DNA of 64,000 nucleotides from Quillaja saponaria (lineage: Eukaryota > Streptophyta > Magnoliopsida > Fabales > Quillajaceae), in contig CM055612.1 of assembly GCA_029379385.1 (NCBI GenBank), forward strand, positions 17,298,001 to 17,362,000, given 5' to 3'. The first letter of the stretch is position 1. Every line of letters starts with the position of its first letter. Shown piece after piece: positions 13,940 to 26,969 of this stretch. The notes beneath the pieces are model-generated. The model was given only the letters and a program-made list of their open reading frames with translations, ran no database searches and was not told where the DNA came from. A program made the position numbers and the translations under genes.

Positions 13940-16092
13940 AAGGAATTTAGCACCTTCAAGTGGATCAAATCGATCACCACCAATATCCCACATCTTTGTC
14001 TCTCTTTTGTTGTAGCTTTCATCATTTATTGATAAGAGCCGAAGATTTATATGCACATAAACTCAATCTTCCGCTTTTTGAGGAGTTAATTTTTTTCTCC
14101 TCGCTGAATGAATAAAGGAGTACTCCAATTTCCCTCACAACAAGATGAAGAACAAGGTTGTCCCATAAGCTTCAAAGCTATATTTTGAATTAAAGATGCC
14201 AAAGATCCATGCACTACCTACCATTTTAGGATCCAAATCCCACCTATCTTGTATAGAGTCAAAGCTAGCAAAAACATCCATGCAGCCTGAGAATCTAGCA
14301 AACTCACTATTGACAAGCCTTCTTTCCTCAGCAATTGGAAAATATTTAACAAAACAATTGTTCCCTTCAGCAGAAATTCCACATCCTTATGTAGGGGACC
14401 CTATTTGGATGCCCCTCAAGCCATTATTTGCTATAATACCTATATTGTAAAACAAGTAGACAACACAATTTAACAATAGAAGAAAAAAAAAGAAAGACAA
14501 ATAAAACAAAATCTTAAATTTACCTCGGATTCAAAGAATGGGCCAAACAATGAAGTGGTGTGCAACTTTTTGTCCACCTATCAATAAGTATGGCATACAC
14601 CACATTGTAAAAGTCCGATAACTCATCTTCTTCCTTCTTTTCTTGCCTAAATATCTCTGCCCTGACTTGCTCTATCATAGAATCCCGCATGTCCTACACC
14701 AAATGCAGGGTAGGTTTATCGATATCACACAACCGAAGTATGTCATAGATGGGACCAGTAAAAGAAATGATGTAATCCAACTTATCCCACCATAGATCAT
14801 TCGAGAAAATCTCTTTCATAGTTTGAGTTGGTCCTACATTGTCCTCCCATTAAGCATTCCATTGATCATTAATAACCACGCTTTGAAGACCATGCTTTAT
14901 GAGTTTAAACCTCTTTAACCTCACAATAGTTTATGCAAACCTTGCTTCAGCAACATCAAGTAATTTTAAGACAACAAATTCATTAAAGATAATCAATCTC
15001 ATAGCATGATTCATTATGAAGTCTTGATAATTTTGGCTTCATCACTAACTGTAGTAATCCACCAACATTCATTATAAACAATCTCAATTCTATTTTTATT
15101 CTTGGTTGCACATATATTCTTTGATGCAAGGTTTGTGTACAACACAAGGAGTCCAAAATATGTGAAAATCTTTAGCTTAAACAAGCATACCATCTGCCTT
15201 ACAAATGAGGCATTATCATTTAACACTTGGACTACCTTTTGAGGTCCAACATCCTTAATTACATTTGTGATCAAACTAGTAATGTAATGCCTATCCTTAT
15301 TCTCCCTAGAGCCGTCAATAACACTCAAAAAGATAGGGCCTCCTTCAGAGGCAGCCATGAAATTGATCAAAGGCATTCTTTGTGTATCCGTCCACCTATC
15401 CGTAACTATGCTAAACCCCTTCTCCCTCACAAGCCCTTAGGTGGTTCCCACAACCTTTCAATATGAACTTTTTCTTACGCTAACAAGCTACCTCTCAAAG
15501 AATTGTAACCAGGAGGCATATAACTAGAAATTGAGTTATTGGCAACATATGAAAAGGCTTCAACATAGTAAGGATTTCTAGCAAAATGAAATGGCAAGCC
15601 ACCTGAATAAAACATCCTAGCAATGAGAGCATTAAAGTGATTCCTAGATTGAATTCCAAATGATTGTTCCAAAGCACTCCCACAAGCTAATTTTCTTTTT
15701 CTTTGCTCAAATATAGGTGCTAAATGTATATTTGGATAGGTGAAGAAGCACTAGAATTAGGTAAAGGGACATGCTTAGGATTATTTCTATTCTCTACCTT
15801 TTCTACCCTTTTTTACATTTATCCCTAAATGTCACCTTACAACATGACTTAATTCCATAGGAACTAGTTTGTAAAAGGCGTGTCTTAACCCTAGTATATG
15901 AACTTGTAAAGGTCTTATTACAAAAATTGTAGACCCAACTTTTATTTCCTTCCTCTTTAACTCTTTTAGTAATTGTAACAAAAGCCCACGAAGGATATTT
16001 CTAATTAGTACTTTAACTTTCAGTGTTTTCAAATCTACTAGTAGGTTCAGTGCACTAGAACAACCAGTTGTAGAAGTAGAACCAGAAGCCAT
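13940..16092 (-). pseudogene. hAT transposase (BED finger, DUF659, hATC), broken
   Basis: Read leftwards from ATG at 16092 (MASGSTSTTG). A BED-type zinc-finger region with CNKTFTSSYTRVKTRLL lies near 15,930-15,850, frameshifted from the start. The central DUF659/RNase H-like region at 15430-15230 has IVTDRWTDTQRMP and VVQVLNDNASFVRQ, matching the conserved DGW-like and DNA segments. The C-terminal hATC dimerisation region with LMGQPCSSSCC and a following NWS lies near 14,180-14,130. Several frameshifts and stops separate these parts, so the gene is dead. Domain order and total span of about 2.1 kb match plant hAT transposases of roughly 650-750 residues. Confidence 0.85.
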
Positions 16093-16948
16093 AACTGCAT
16101 AACATTGAAAAAAAAAAAAAAAAACCATAGTTTGATAACATTCTCATAGACAAAGATGATTATATCAGTTTATTCAAACACAGACATATATCCAGCTACA
16201 TAACAAGGAACAAGCCATCTGCCATCAAGAAAAAAAAAACCACAAACACAAACACAAACATATATCCAACCAAAAAAAAAAAAAAACAGGTGTACCCAGA
16301 AGATAGAGTTGTTGCAGGAGGAATAACATAAAACTAAAAAAGAAAAAAAAAGTCTAATACAAAATGACTATCTTAATTATAACAGACATATAGCTAGCAA
16401 CAAAAAAAAAAAAAAAAAAAAGTTAACACCAAGAATATAGACATTGCAGGAGGCAGAACATGAAAAAAAAAATATTTAAAAAAAAAATTTTAAAAAAAAG
16501 TGTAAAAGGTAGAGTTACTATTGTAGGAGGAAACAAGAAGAAAGAGTCACATTTGTAAGAGGAAACTAAAGCAAATGAGCTATATTATCAGAGAAGGGAC
16601 ATGAGAGATAGAAAAAAAATCAAGTGACTTACCTAAACCTTGACAGATGACGAAGAACTTCATTGACTGCTTCAGAAATTATAGGCCTTAGGAGATAAAG
16701 GTGAACCCAGTCCCAGACAGAGAAAAAGTGTTGACTCAAAAGAAAAGAAAAGAAATCACAAAGTCAACATAGAAAGCAAACAAAAATGACCTTTTCAAGC
16801 AAAAAAACTTAATATTTCACTCAAACACAATGTTTTGTATTAGTTGTGTATTGGAGCCATATCTAGCTGCTTTGAAGCCATATCCATCTGCCCTAAGCCA
16901 TATTTGAGCCATGCCATTTATTTCTTTTTAAAAATAAAAAAATTAATT

Positions 16949-19824
16949 ATGGGCAGGTGTGAGTACATAAGTTAGTCTAAGAAAAAATTGGCATAGCTGC
17001 TTGGAACATAGAGACTCTTATTGGTAAAGTGAGAGAACTTGTAGATACCATAAGTAGAAAAAGGATTAGAATGGTTTGCTTGCAAAAAATGAAGTGGGTA
17101 GGAGAAAAGGCTAAAGAGATAGAGAGAATAAGACACAAGATGTGGTATACCAATAAAAATAGAAATAGGAATAGAGTTGCGATTATTGTAGATAAAAATT
17201 TAAAGGACGAGATTGTAGAAGTTAAGAGGAAAGACGACAGAATAATTTTAGTGAAATTGATGATAGACGATGAGGTCTTTAATATCATTAGTGCCTATGC
17301 CTTACAAATAAAATTGGAATAAGCTATGAAGAAGGCATTTTAGGACGACTTATATGAGATAGTCTAAGGAGTACCGTTAGGAGAGAAACTTTTTATTGGA
17401 GGAGATTTGAAAGATCATGTAAGAAGTACTAACGAGGGTTTTGAGAGAGTACATGAGGGTTATAGTTATGGAGATAAAAATAAGGGTAGAAAGTCAATTT
17501 TAGATTTTACGGTTGCGTATGACTTGATTTTAGCCAACACGTTCTTTAAGAAATGAGAGTCACACTTAGTTACCTTTACAGGCCTAATAAAAGCCAAATA
17601 GATTTTGTTATGACTAGGAAGGTTGATAGAGTGTTATGTAAGTGTTGTAAGATTATACTTGGAGAGTGTATAGTTTCTTGGCACAAACTTTTGGTTGTGG
17701 AGGTTGGTGTTAGCATTGGAAGAAAAATTATAAAAGTAATAGGTGTAGTAGGACTAGATGGTGGAATTTAAATGGAAGGAAGATAACTATTTTTAAAGAT
17801 AAGATGTTACTTTGTGCCCCATGGATTGTGGAGGGTGAGCCTAATATGATTTGAGATGAAATGGCGAGTCATATTAGAAATACAGCTAGAGAGGTGTTAT
17901 GATAAAGTAAAGGACGTGGACCACTAACTAAGGAGATATGGTGGTGGAATGAAGAAGTTCAACAAGCTATTAAATTTAAAAAAGATTGTTATAAAAGATT
18001 CCACTAGTATATAAATGAGGATAATACAAATGTTTTAGATAAGCTAGAAAAGTTGCTAAGAAAGCGGTTACTAAGGTTAGAGGCAAGGCTTGTGAAGAAT
18101 TTTACCAAAAGTTAGAGACAAAGGATGGAGGGAAATATATTTATAGGATTGCCAAACAAAGGGAAAGATGAACTAGGGACTTCAATTGTATTAAGTGCAT
18201 TAAGGATGAAGGGAACAAGATTTTAGTTAAGAAAGACGAGATTAATGAGAGGTGGCGAACTTACTTCGATAACTAATTTAATGGAGATTCTAGGGTTGAT
18301 GTTAGGAAACTAGATGACGCCTTCAATGATACTAACCGTAGATTTGTTTGTCGGATTAGAGCATAAGAGGTTAAAGAAGTTATACATAAAATGAAGAATG
18401 ACAAGGGAATGAGTTCGGATGATATCCCTATAGAAATTTGAAGATGCCTAGAAGATATTTGCGTAAGTTGGCTCATAAATCTTTTTAACACAATTTTAGT
18501 GACTAAGAAAATTCATGATGAATAGAGGAAGAGTACGTTAATCCCTATTTATAAGAATAAAGGAGACATTCAAAGTTATACAAACTATTGAGGAATAAAA
18601 CTTATAAGTCATATAATAAAGCTGTGGGAAAAAGTGATTGAGAGTAGGCTTAGGAATAAGACCTTAGTTTTGGAGAATCAATTTGGCTTTGTGCCGGGAA
18701 GATCTGTAATAGAGGATATTTTCTTACTTAGGGATTAATGGAGAAATATAGAGAAAAGAAAAAGGATCTTGACATGACCTTTATTGATCTATAAAAAGCA
18801 TACGATAAGGTGCCAACGCAAGTTTTATGGTGGGTTCTTGAGAAGAAAAAGATCCCAACTAAATATGTAGAAGTTATTAAAGATATGAACAAAGGAGTAA
18901 TGACTAGGGTACAGACTGTTGATGGCATAACTAGAGAGTTCCCAATCACGATAGGTGTTTACCAAGATTCATCCTTAAGCCCTTACCGATTTGTCAGGAT
19001 GAACTTACTTATGCTATCTAGGATAGGGCTCTATGGTGCATGCTATTTGCTAAAAAAATAGAGAATTCTTAAATTCCAAACTAGAATTGTGGAGGAACGT
19101 GTTAGAATCTAAAGGTCTCAGGTTGAGTAAGACAAAAATCAAGTATCTGGAGTGTGATTTCAGTGACACTAGAGGAGGCTCAATTGAAATAACTTTGGAC
19201 TATCAAGCAATCCCTACAAAAGACGTGTTTAAGTATTTAGGTTCATTTATACAAAAAGATAGCACAATTGAGCATGATGTGAACCATAGGATCAAGGCAG
19301 GGTGGGTGAAATGGCAATGTGCTTCATGTGTTTTATGTGATCATAAAATCCTAAATAGGTTGAAAGGAAAATTTTATAAGATGACAATGAGACCAACTAT
19401 GTTGTATGGTACCGAATGTTGGCCAGTTAAGAAACAACACTCACATAAGATGAGAGTAGCCAAAATGAGAATATTGAGATAGATGACTGCACATACAAGA
19501 AAGGATAGAATACGAAATGAAGAGATTCATAAGAAGGTAGAGGTAGCACCTATTAAGGAGAAAATGAGAGAGAATCGCCTACTTTGGTTTAACTATATCT
19601 AACGTTAGCTAATAGACCTGTAGTTAAGAAATGTGGCTTGGTGTAGGTGATAGGTATTAGACATGGTAGAGGGAGACTGAAACTTACATGGGGGGCAGTT
19701 ATTGAGAATGATATGATGCTCTAGGCATTACTGAAAATGATGTCTTGGGTCGATGCGAATGAAGGACAATGATTCATGTAGCCAACCCCAACTTGTTTGG
19801 ATTTTAAGGCCTAGTTGAGTTGAG
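16949..19824 (+). mobile_element. RTE-type LINE, degenerate, inside the hAT element
   Basis: A 13-bp direct repeat, seven A then TTAATT, flanks it (16936-16948 and 19825-19837). It encodes an endonuclease-like start near 16,985 (GIAAWNIETLIGKVREL, then VCLQKMKW) and reverse transcriptase segments near 18,770-18,930 (TFIDL then KAYDKVP, and WWVLEKKKIP). An RTE-like C-terminal region follows, with MRPTMLYGTECWP and an RENRLLWF segment near 19,570. The tail includes CCAACCCCAACTTGTTTGGA and two GTTGA units, typical of plant RTE LINE 3' ends. Many stop codons interrupt the single long frame, so it is inactive. It is co-linear from near the start of the endonuclease and therefore close to full length. 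Confidence 0.88.
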
Positions 19825-20054
19825 AAAAAAATTAATTTTCAAGGTCATATCCGTGTCGAATACAACCCCTAATATGCACTATCGGTGCTTCACATCATTG
19901 AAGGCATCGCATCAAGGTGGTTTTCGAAACTACGACCGAAATTTGTCTTTCCTCTTGCTGAAGCTTCCCCAATTTTTATTCGTAAGCGATTGAAAGGCTT
20001 TATTTGAGATTCAGGTTTTGCTCATGTTTTGTTTTTACTCTTCTAAGGTTTGTA

Positions 20055-20198
20055 ATGGCTTATTACTCTAATACAAGTATTCAAAATAGATTGAGGATGA
20101 GATTTACAAATAAGATATGCTATTGTGGACACAGAGCTGCTGTAAAGATTTCCGAATTTGAGAACAATAAAGCTAAATTGTATTACAGAATCTTGTAA
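20055..20198 (+). pseudogene. GRF-type zinc-finger fragment
   Basis: A short frame of 47 residues from ATG at 20055 contains CYCGHRAAVKISEFENNKAK. This resembles the GRF zinc finger (CxCG, about ten residues, S, N, then an aromatic-rich segment ending in C). The final cysteine is missing and the frame stops soon after. In plants such short GRF proteins are common, both as host genes and as transposon-linked fragments. It could be a first exon or a broken copy. Confidence 0.4.
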
Positions 20199-20989
20199 AC
20201 TTTTTGTATTTTAGGATCCTTTAGTGTCTTTAAGGATAAGCAGAAATGATGAGGTTGGTGGTCATGAGCTCATGTTCGACCAAAATGGAACCTTGGTGTT
20301 GGCCCAAGAATGACAAACCAGAGCAGGATGAAAATTTTGGCTAATTAAAAAATACTATCATTTTGATTTAAAAAATAATAATAATACGAATAAGCAGTTA
20401 CAAACCAATAAACACATAAAGCATGTATGCCTAGCAAATAAACAAGTAAGACATATAACATTTGTTCAGTTGATAATAAAAGGTTTAGGAATAAATATAC
20501 AAAGTGTTTCACCATAACTCTTAACGATATCCACTTCCCAAGTTCTTCTTGGGAATTTCGAATATTAACTGAATTATAAAGATCAACAAAACTTTTACAC
20601 CTCTGAATTGTAGTTATCACCAACCTTCACTACTGGATTACAAGGCTCAGCAACATTCACAACAAAATTAGAAAACTCAGCAAATAAGGGTGGCAATGAG
20701 CTAACCTAACTCATGAACAACTCATGAGCCACTTATTATAGGCTAGGATTGAGCTCGGCTCATTTTCTAAACAAGCTAATCTTAAGCTTTATTTTGAAAT
20801 AGTTTAGTAAAATGAGTCAAGCTCAATCTTTTCAAAACTCGACTCATAAACTCGTGAGTTAGCTAATTTAATATTATTTAATAATTTTTTTTTATTATTT
20901 ACATATAAATTTATAATAAATACATTTATATGCAAGAATTAACATAAATTACAATTTAGTTTAGTGGTAAGTTACTTGAATGGTTCTCT
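20199..20989. other. spacer with dispersed-repeat-like sequence
   Basis: From about 20,690 the sequence has GGGTGGCAA followed by recurrent GAGCT, CTCATGA and ACTCGTGAG words. That style is seen in dispersed plant repeats, but I cannot assign a family. At 20,959-21,015 TAGTGGTAAG and GAGTTCAACTCCC resemble polymerase III boxes A and B of a tRNA-derived SINE. No gene is seen. Confidence 0.35.
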
Positions 20990-23698
20990 AGTAGGTCTTG
21001 AGTTCAACTCCCATTAACAACAAAATTACATGAACCAAGTTTGAGCCTGTCTAAAACATAACGAGTTGAGTTAAACTTTGCTTGGCAAAGCTTCAATTGA
21101 AATCTTCAGTTCACTCCATTTAGTACTTTAATTGGTGGATTGATATATTCAGGTAATATTCTCAGCTAACTTGAATAAGGATGAAACATTATCACATTAA
21201 CCTCATAGCTGGCTGATTGATTTCCATAAAGTTTGTGGTGAATTCATATTAAATTTAGGTGTACATGTAATGGAGATAAAGTAATTCAGGTTAGATTTGC
21301 ATTATATATAATGCATTTTGTTATCATTAAAATCATATTTAAATCAAGGTAATCCCTAAGTGATTCATCAATCTTTTCTTTTTTGATGATTACAAAATAT
21401 TGTATTCACACCTTTATGGTTTAACTTAGTTTTCTTTATTTTTTTTTTCCTATTTGTACTAGTTTAAGCAAGTAATTTTCAAATAATTAATCGCTCTCCC
21501 TTTTTGTGATCATCAAATGCTCATAAGGTTTGGAGATTTCTAATAAAGATTAATAAGGAACAACCACAAGCATCTAATTTAGGCAATTTCAACAAATAAT
21601 ACAATAGAAGAACTTAAGCAAGATAATAATTTCAAGCAAGGAACAAATATAATTGTTGCTCAAAAAAAAAAAATCTTTATTATGAAAGTAAGTAAAAAAA
21701 AAAATACAAATATGATGAGGACATGGAGAATCTTAGTTGTTTTAAGGCCATAAAATTTTTACTCTAGACAACTTGTCATGCGTACTTTCTAAGAAACATT
21801 CTAAATACCCATAAGAGATTTCCATCATAGAAGGAGACAAACATTCTGACTCATGTCAACTTCCTACATAAAATCTAATATTGTCCTTATTAACCTTTGT
21901 TTGCATTATATTATCTTGAATATTACTTGTATGTTCTTTGATGGTAATTATGAAGTTATCGTTGGATTCAATATTTGAAGTGGTTGGTTACCCAGATAAG
22001 ATTTTAGTGGCACTCTTCCCAAAATCATGCAATTTCTAATTAAAGGTTTGAATGATAGCCTTGTGAGTTTTGTTGAGTGTTGATTATTGTTTTTTCATGT
22101 AGAGAGTTTTCCATAACCTGGAAAACTTGATGTAACCTATATTGGAAGAAAGTAGACTGATTACTTAGATTCTTTGATGGGTTTTTGATTTCACTAAGTT
22201 TTCTGTCCTTACTTGGCTGTTGATTTATAGTAGACTTTCAATTGCTTCCACTCTTGAATCAAGTGGCTTTACTGTTTGCTTCAAGGAAGTGGATAGGTCT
22301 TCAATTGAGGTCTTGGGTTCAATTCCCATTAACAACAAAACTTACATGAATGGAGTTTGAGCCTGTCCAAAACATAATGAACCGAGTCAAACTTTGCTTG
22401 GCAAAGCTTCAGTTGAAAACTTCAGTTCACTCCATTTAATACTTCAGCTGGTGGATTGATGTCTTCATGTAATATCCTCAGCCAATTTGAATAAGGATGA
22501 AACATTGTCACGTTGACCTCATAACTGACTGATTGATCTATTGATTGATTTCCACAAAGTTTTTGGTGAATTTATATTAAATTCATGTGTACATGCAATG
22601 GAGATAAAGTAATTCAAGTTAGATTTGCATTATAAATAATGCATTTTGTTATCATTATAATCTTATTTGAATCAAGGTAATCCCTAAGTGATTCAACAAT
22701 CTCTTCTTTTTTTATGATTACAAAATATTAGAGAGAGAATGAAGTGTGTTTCAGTAGGAAACTACCCCCGGGTAAAGATTCACACCTTTATGGTTTAACA
22801 TAGTTTTCTTCATTTTTTTCTTGTTTGTACTAGTTTAAGCAAGTAATTTTCAAATAATTTATCTCTTTCCCTTTTTGTGATCATCAAAATGCTCATAAGG
22901 TTTGGGGATTTCTAGCGGAGAATGATAAGGAACAACCACAAGTAGATAGATCTAATTTAGGCAATTTCAACAAATCATGCAATAGAAGAACTTAAGCAAG
23001 ATAATAATTTCAAGCAAGGAATATATATAATTCTTGCTCAAAAAAATCTTTATTATGAAAGTAAGTAAAAGAAATATACAAATATGATGGGGCCAGGGAG
23101 AATTTCAATTGTTTTGAGGCCATAAATTTTTTACTCTAGACTAATATTCTTTAGACAACTTGTCATGCCTACTTTCTAATAAACATTTTGAATACTCATA
23201 AGAGATTTCTGTCATAGAATGAGAAAAACATTCTAACTCATATCAACTTCTTTACATAAAATCTAATGTTGTCCTTATTAGCCTTTGTTTGCACCATATT
23301 ATCTTGAATATTACTTGTATGCTCTTTGATGGTAACAATGAAGTTATCAATGGATTCAATATTTGAAGTGGTTGGTTGCTCAGATAAGGTTTGAGTAACA
23401 CTCTTCTCAAAATCATGCAATTTCTAAGTAATGGTCTGAATGATAGCCTTGTGAGTTTTGTAGAGAGTTGATTATTGTTTTTTTTCTTTAGGAGAGTTTT
23501 CCATAACTTGCAAAACTTGATGTAACCCATGTTAGAAGGAAGTAGACTGATCACTTAGATTCTTTGATGGGTTTGTGATTTCATTAAGTTATTATATCCT
23601 TACCTGGCTGTTAATTTCTAGTAGACTTTCAATTGCTTCCATGCTTGAATCAAGTGGCTCTATTGTTTGCTTCAAGGAAGTGGATAGGTCTTCAATTT
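20990..23698. repeat. two-copy tandem duplication, unit about 1.3-1.4 kb
   Basis: Copy 1 (about 20,990-22,304) and copy 2 (22,305-23,698) align over nearly their whole length. Both start at AGGTCTTG(A/G)GTTCAA and end in GGATAGGTCTTCAATT. They differ by many substitutions and short insertions, for example a GAGAATGAAGTG segment near 22,735 found only in copy 2. On the minus strand of copy 2, a 60-codon frame at 23420-23238 begins MHDFEKSVTQTLSEQPTTSN. It is part of a longer broken coding-like stretch rich in polar residues that I do not recognise. Confidence 0.85.
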
Positions 23699-24545
23699 TG
23701 TATCCAAACACCTTTTCGATTCAACATATCCTCTCTACTCATCACATTCTCTTGTATTCCCATCTGAACATTTTTCAAGAATGAAAATATATTCGACAAG
23801 CCATCTTTACATTGTACAAGGTCTAATAACTTTGTAGAGGCACATTAGAAGAAGCTAGTCATTCTTGGAGAGCTTGAAATAAGGACTTATTTTCTTTTAA
23901 GATTTTGTTTCAAATTGAATGGAAAATATACTATATATGTGATTTCCTCTAAATTTTATATCTAATACAAGGTTATTTATTTTCTAAATGGCTTTACTTG
24001 GAATGGATTTAATGTTTATCTAAATATTAATGATGAGTGAGGAATGACATGTTTGAGAAGCTTAGAGATATAATACGGTTGTGTTGTAGGCTATGTGGTA
24101 GTAAGGGGAATTTTAATTATATGTTAACATCGTTAGGTAAATGTGGGGGTCGACTTGTGGATAGGTTAATTGAGCTCTTATTCAATTTCCTTGATGCTAC
24201 TGATTTATTGCCTTTGGATTTTATGAGGCATCATTAGATCTAGCTAGGTACTTACTAGGAATGCTTGTATTCATTTCAAGGAGACTCTTTGAAAGGTATC
24301 TCAAAATCAAAGACAATTAACTCATCTCTCTTAATATTATTGTTTCCTAATGTATTTTCCTTATTGAAATTTCGTTAGTTGTTTTAACAATATCCAAAAT
24401 CATCTTTTTGACACTTATCCATTATTTCACTTTTATGGCTTGATGATCTTTTTATTTGTTTGACAAGTTAACAAGTAGTTTAAAAAAAAAACCTACAATA
24501 ACATGGATAACGAAACGTTAACATTTTCATTAAGGAAACATAAAC
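23699..24545. other. spacer before CACTA element
   Basis: A 66-codon frame at 24,037-24,237 with LCCRLCGSKG is visible, but I cannot link it to a family. Otherwise AT-rich spacer. Confidence 0.4.
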
Positions 24546-25169
24546 ATTACAAGAGAAGGTAATATTTGCGTATGCCAAATGCAGACGTAGAATTTTTTCG
24601 CATGTGTCTTTCAGTTTTCATGTCTGCTAGGCAGATGCAACCTGTAGACACCAATAATTGATTGTTCTGTACTAGAGTCTGTCTTTCTGGCACTGAAATA
24701 ATATAGTTGTGTCTATATTACAGTTATAGAAAAATCGGCACACTAATTTTTTCTGCTTTTGCAAAAACATAGCCATATAATAAAAATGTGGACGCATATG
24801 TTGAAAATAAAATATTTTTTTAATTAAATTTTTTATTTTATACTTGTAAATATATGCTTCTTTTTATATTTAAATTTATATGAATAAAAAAAATATTACA
24901 ATAAATCATCATAACAATATTATTTGCAATAAATAATAAATGAAAAAAATACATAAATGTAATAATGCTCATATGCTAATATCAAGTATTCATCATCTTA
25001 AGCTTGTTTGTCAACCTGATTGAGGTGCGAAGGCTTGGAAGTAGGAGGTGGAACTTGAAATAATTAAAGTAAATATGAAAAAAAAAAATTAAAGTAAGTA
25101 TATGATAATAAAAGTTATATTGCACTTAATATTCATATAAGTTAAAACTCTAATGAACTTGACAAATAA

Positions 25170-26005
25170 AGCAAAATTTTCAAAATTTTTGTCTTGAAAT
25201 TAAAAGTTTGTCCTAATATCAAATTGATTTTCGTTTCTTTCTACATGTCTAATTTGTCCCCATAATGGTGCTGGTACTCTTGGAATCCAAAACTAACTTG
25301 TATTTGATTGTTTTTCCAACCTGAACCTAGGTTTTTAAAGTTTTTTCTTGAAACATAAAGTTTGGTCTAATATCCTAACTGTTGATCCAAATAGATTTAT
25401 ATTTTTTCATACAGATCCTATTCATCCCCACGGTTATTCTTATACTCCTGGAATAAAAAACGGACTAGTATTTCAGCATTTTGCCTCTCTCCCCGAACTT
25501 AAGTTTTTAAGTTTTTGCCTTGAAACTCTAAGTTCGGCCTAATATTCTCAAATCTGATCCAAATAGATTTTCGTTTCGTTCTATAAGTCTTATTCATCTG
25601 TACATTCTGATACTCCCATAATTTAAAATAGACTTGGATTTGACAGTTTTGCTTTCCGAACCCCAGTTTTCAAAATTTTTTCCTTGAAACTCAAAGTTTA
25701 ACCTAATATCCTAACCGATGATCCAAATGGAATTTAGTTTGTTTCTACAAGTCTTATTCGTTCCCACGATCATAGTGGTACTCCCGAAATCTAAAATGAA
25801 CTTGTATTTAACCATTTTCCCTACTAACCCAAACTTGAAGTTTTTGTCTTGAGACTCAAAATCTGGCCTAAAATCCTAACTGATGATCCAAATGAATTTT
25901 CAATTTTTCCTGCAAGTCTTATTTATCCCCATGGTCATGCGATATTACTGGAATTGAAAACATATTAGTATTTGACTATTTTGCCCCCCGAACACAAACT
26001 TGACA
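25170..26005. repeat. tandem array, about five copies of a ~165-bp unit
   Basis: The anchor word CTTGAAACTCAAAGTT(T/C)GGCC and variants recurs at 25193, 25347, 25519, 25683 and 25848, giving spacings of 154, 172, 164 and 165. Each unit also holds GATCCAAAT, a CAAGTCTTATTCATCCCC-like word and a TTGACCATTTTGCC-like word. The copies are diverged. The array lies between the CACTA left terminus and the 3' end of its transposase remnant. Confidence 0.88.
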
Positions 26006-26969
26006 AGTTTTTACATTTAAACTATAATAAACTAGAACTCTTTCATTATGAAAATAAAATAAAAAGAATATGTACAGAAGATGGTTGAGATGGTAGTGCC
26101 GAAGGCGATGAATGTACCCCAGCTCTCTCCTAATTAACTCTTCTTCAAGCACCATATGCTCAAGAGTGCATCCCAAAGGAGATGTAAGTGTAGCAAAAGC
26201 AGTTGTAAAGCTGTGAGCAGCGGTGGCAAAATCTCTAAACCCTACAAATTCGCCAAGTACTTGTTCGGAGTTGAAAGAACCCCCAAAGCCATAAATAAGG
26301 CCATTCTTCTTGCTGCTAGCTAGCTTCAAGAAGAGAGCTGGGTCATTCATGAAAGTCTCAGCAACCAGTAGGTATATCAATACTATCCTTCTGGCCGGTG
26401 CTAGATTGGCCCATCTTTTCCACCTTTAAAGCCTTAATCTTCTCTTGCAAATGAAAACTAGTTATGTACATAAAACAGAAAAACAACTATGTAAACACAA
26501 AAGACAAATAATACTAACACGGATGGCTTTCAACTGCATGTCAACAAAGTCACTAGACTTTCTCTTGTGAGTGTGGTCAAAAACCTCAATAACTATAGGT
26601 TCTTGACTAAACTCTTTCTCATGTACAAAAAATATAAAACAATATTAGTTAAAAATATTGTAATACAAATTTATAACTAATACATATTAAACAAAATATT
26701 ACTAACCAATCGCTTCTGGTGAACATATGTGTTGGCGGAGCAAGATGCATGGTTAATAACCTCACCATCCACTCACCTAGTCTCTGCCATCATTCAAGAG
26801 CACCTCTGGAAGTTAGGGCTCACCCACTCGTTATACAATGACTAAATATGAAAATAAAAGTTATATGGATGTTATAACTAATTACAATTGAATACAAAAA
26901 TATGAAAATAATTTACTTGTCTCTAGCTATATGGATGAGTGGGTGATCTTCCTCATTCATAGGGAAGGC

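Larger units (their letters stand above)
13534..19895 (-). mobile_element. degenerate hAT transposon carrying a nested LINE
   Basis: The 8-bp direct repeat CATTGAAG flanks the element at 13526-13533 and 19896-19903. Inside it are imperfect terminal inverted repeats: CTATGAAGCATCGATA at the left, and ATGTGAAGCACCGATA as the complement of the right end (13 of 16 match). Inverted ends plus an 8-bp target duplication are the hAT hallmark, and the enclosed minus-strand transposase remnant agrees. Without the LINE the element would be about 3.5 kb, a normal hAT size. It cannot encode its own transposase now. Confidence 0.88.

Noticed and set aside
16977..17288. Hydrophobic 103-codon minus-strand frame suggesting a membrane protein
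   Set aside because: It lies opposite the LINE endonuclease region, which has recognisable motifs on the plus strand.
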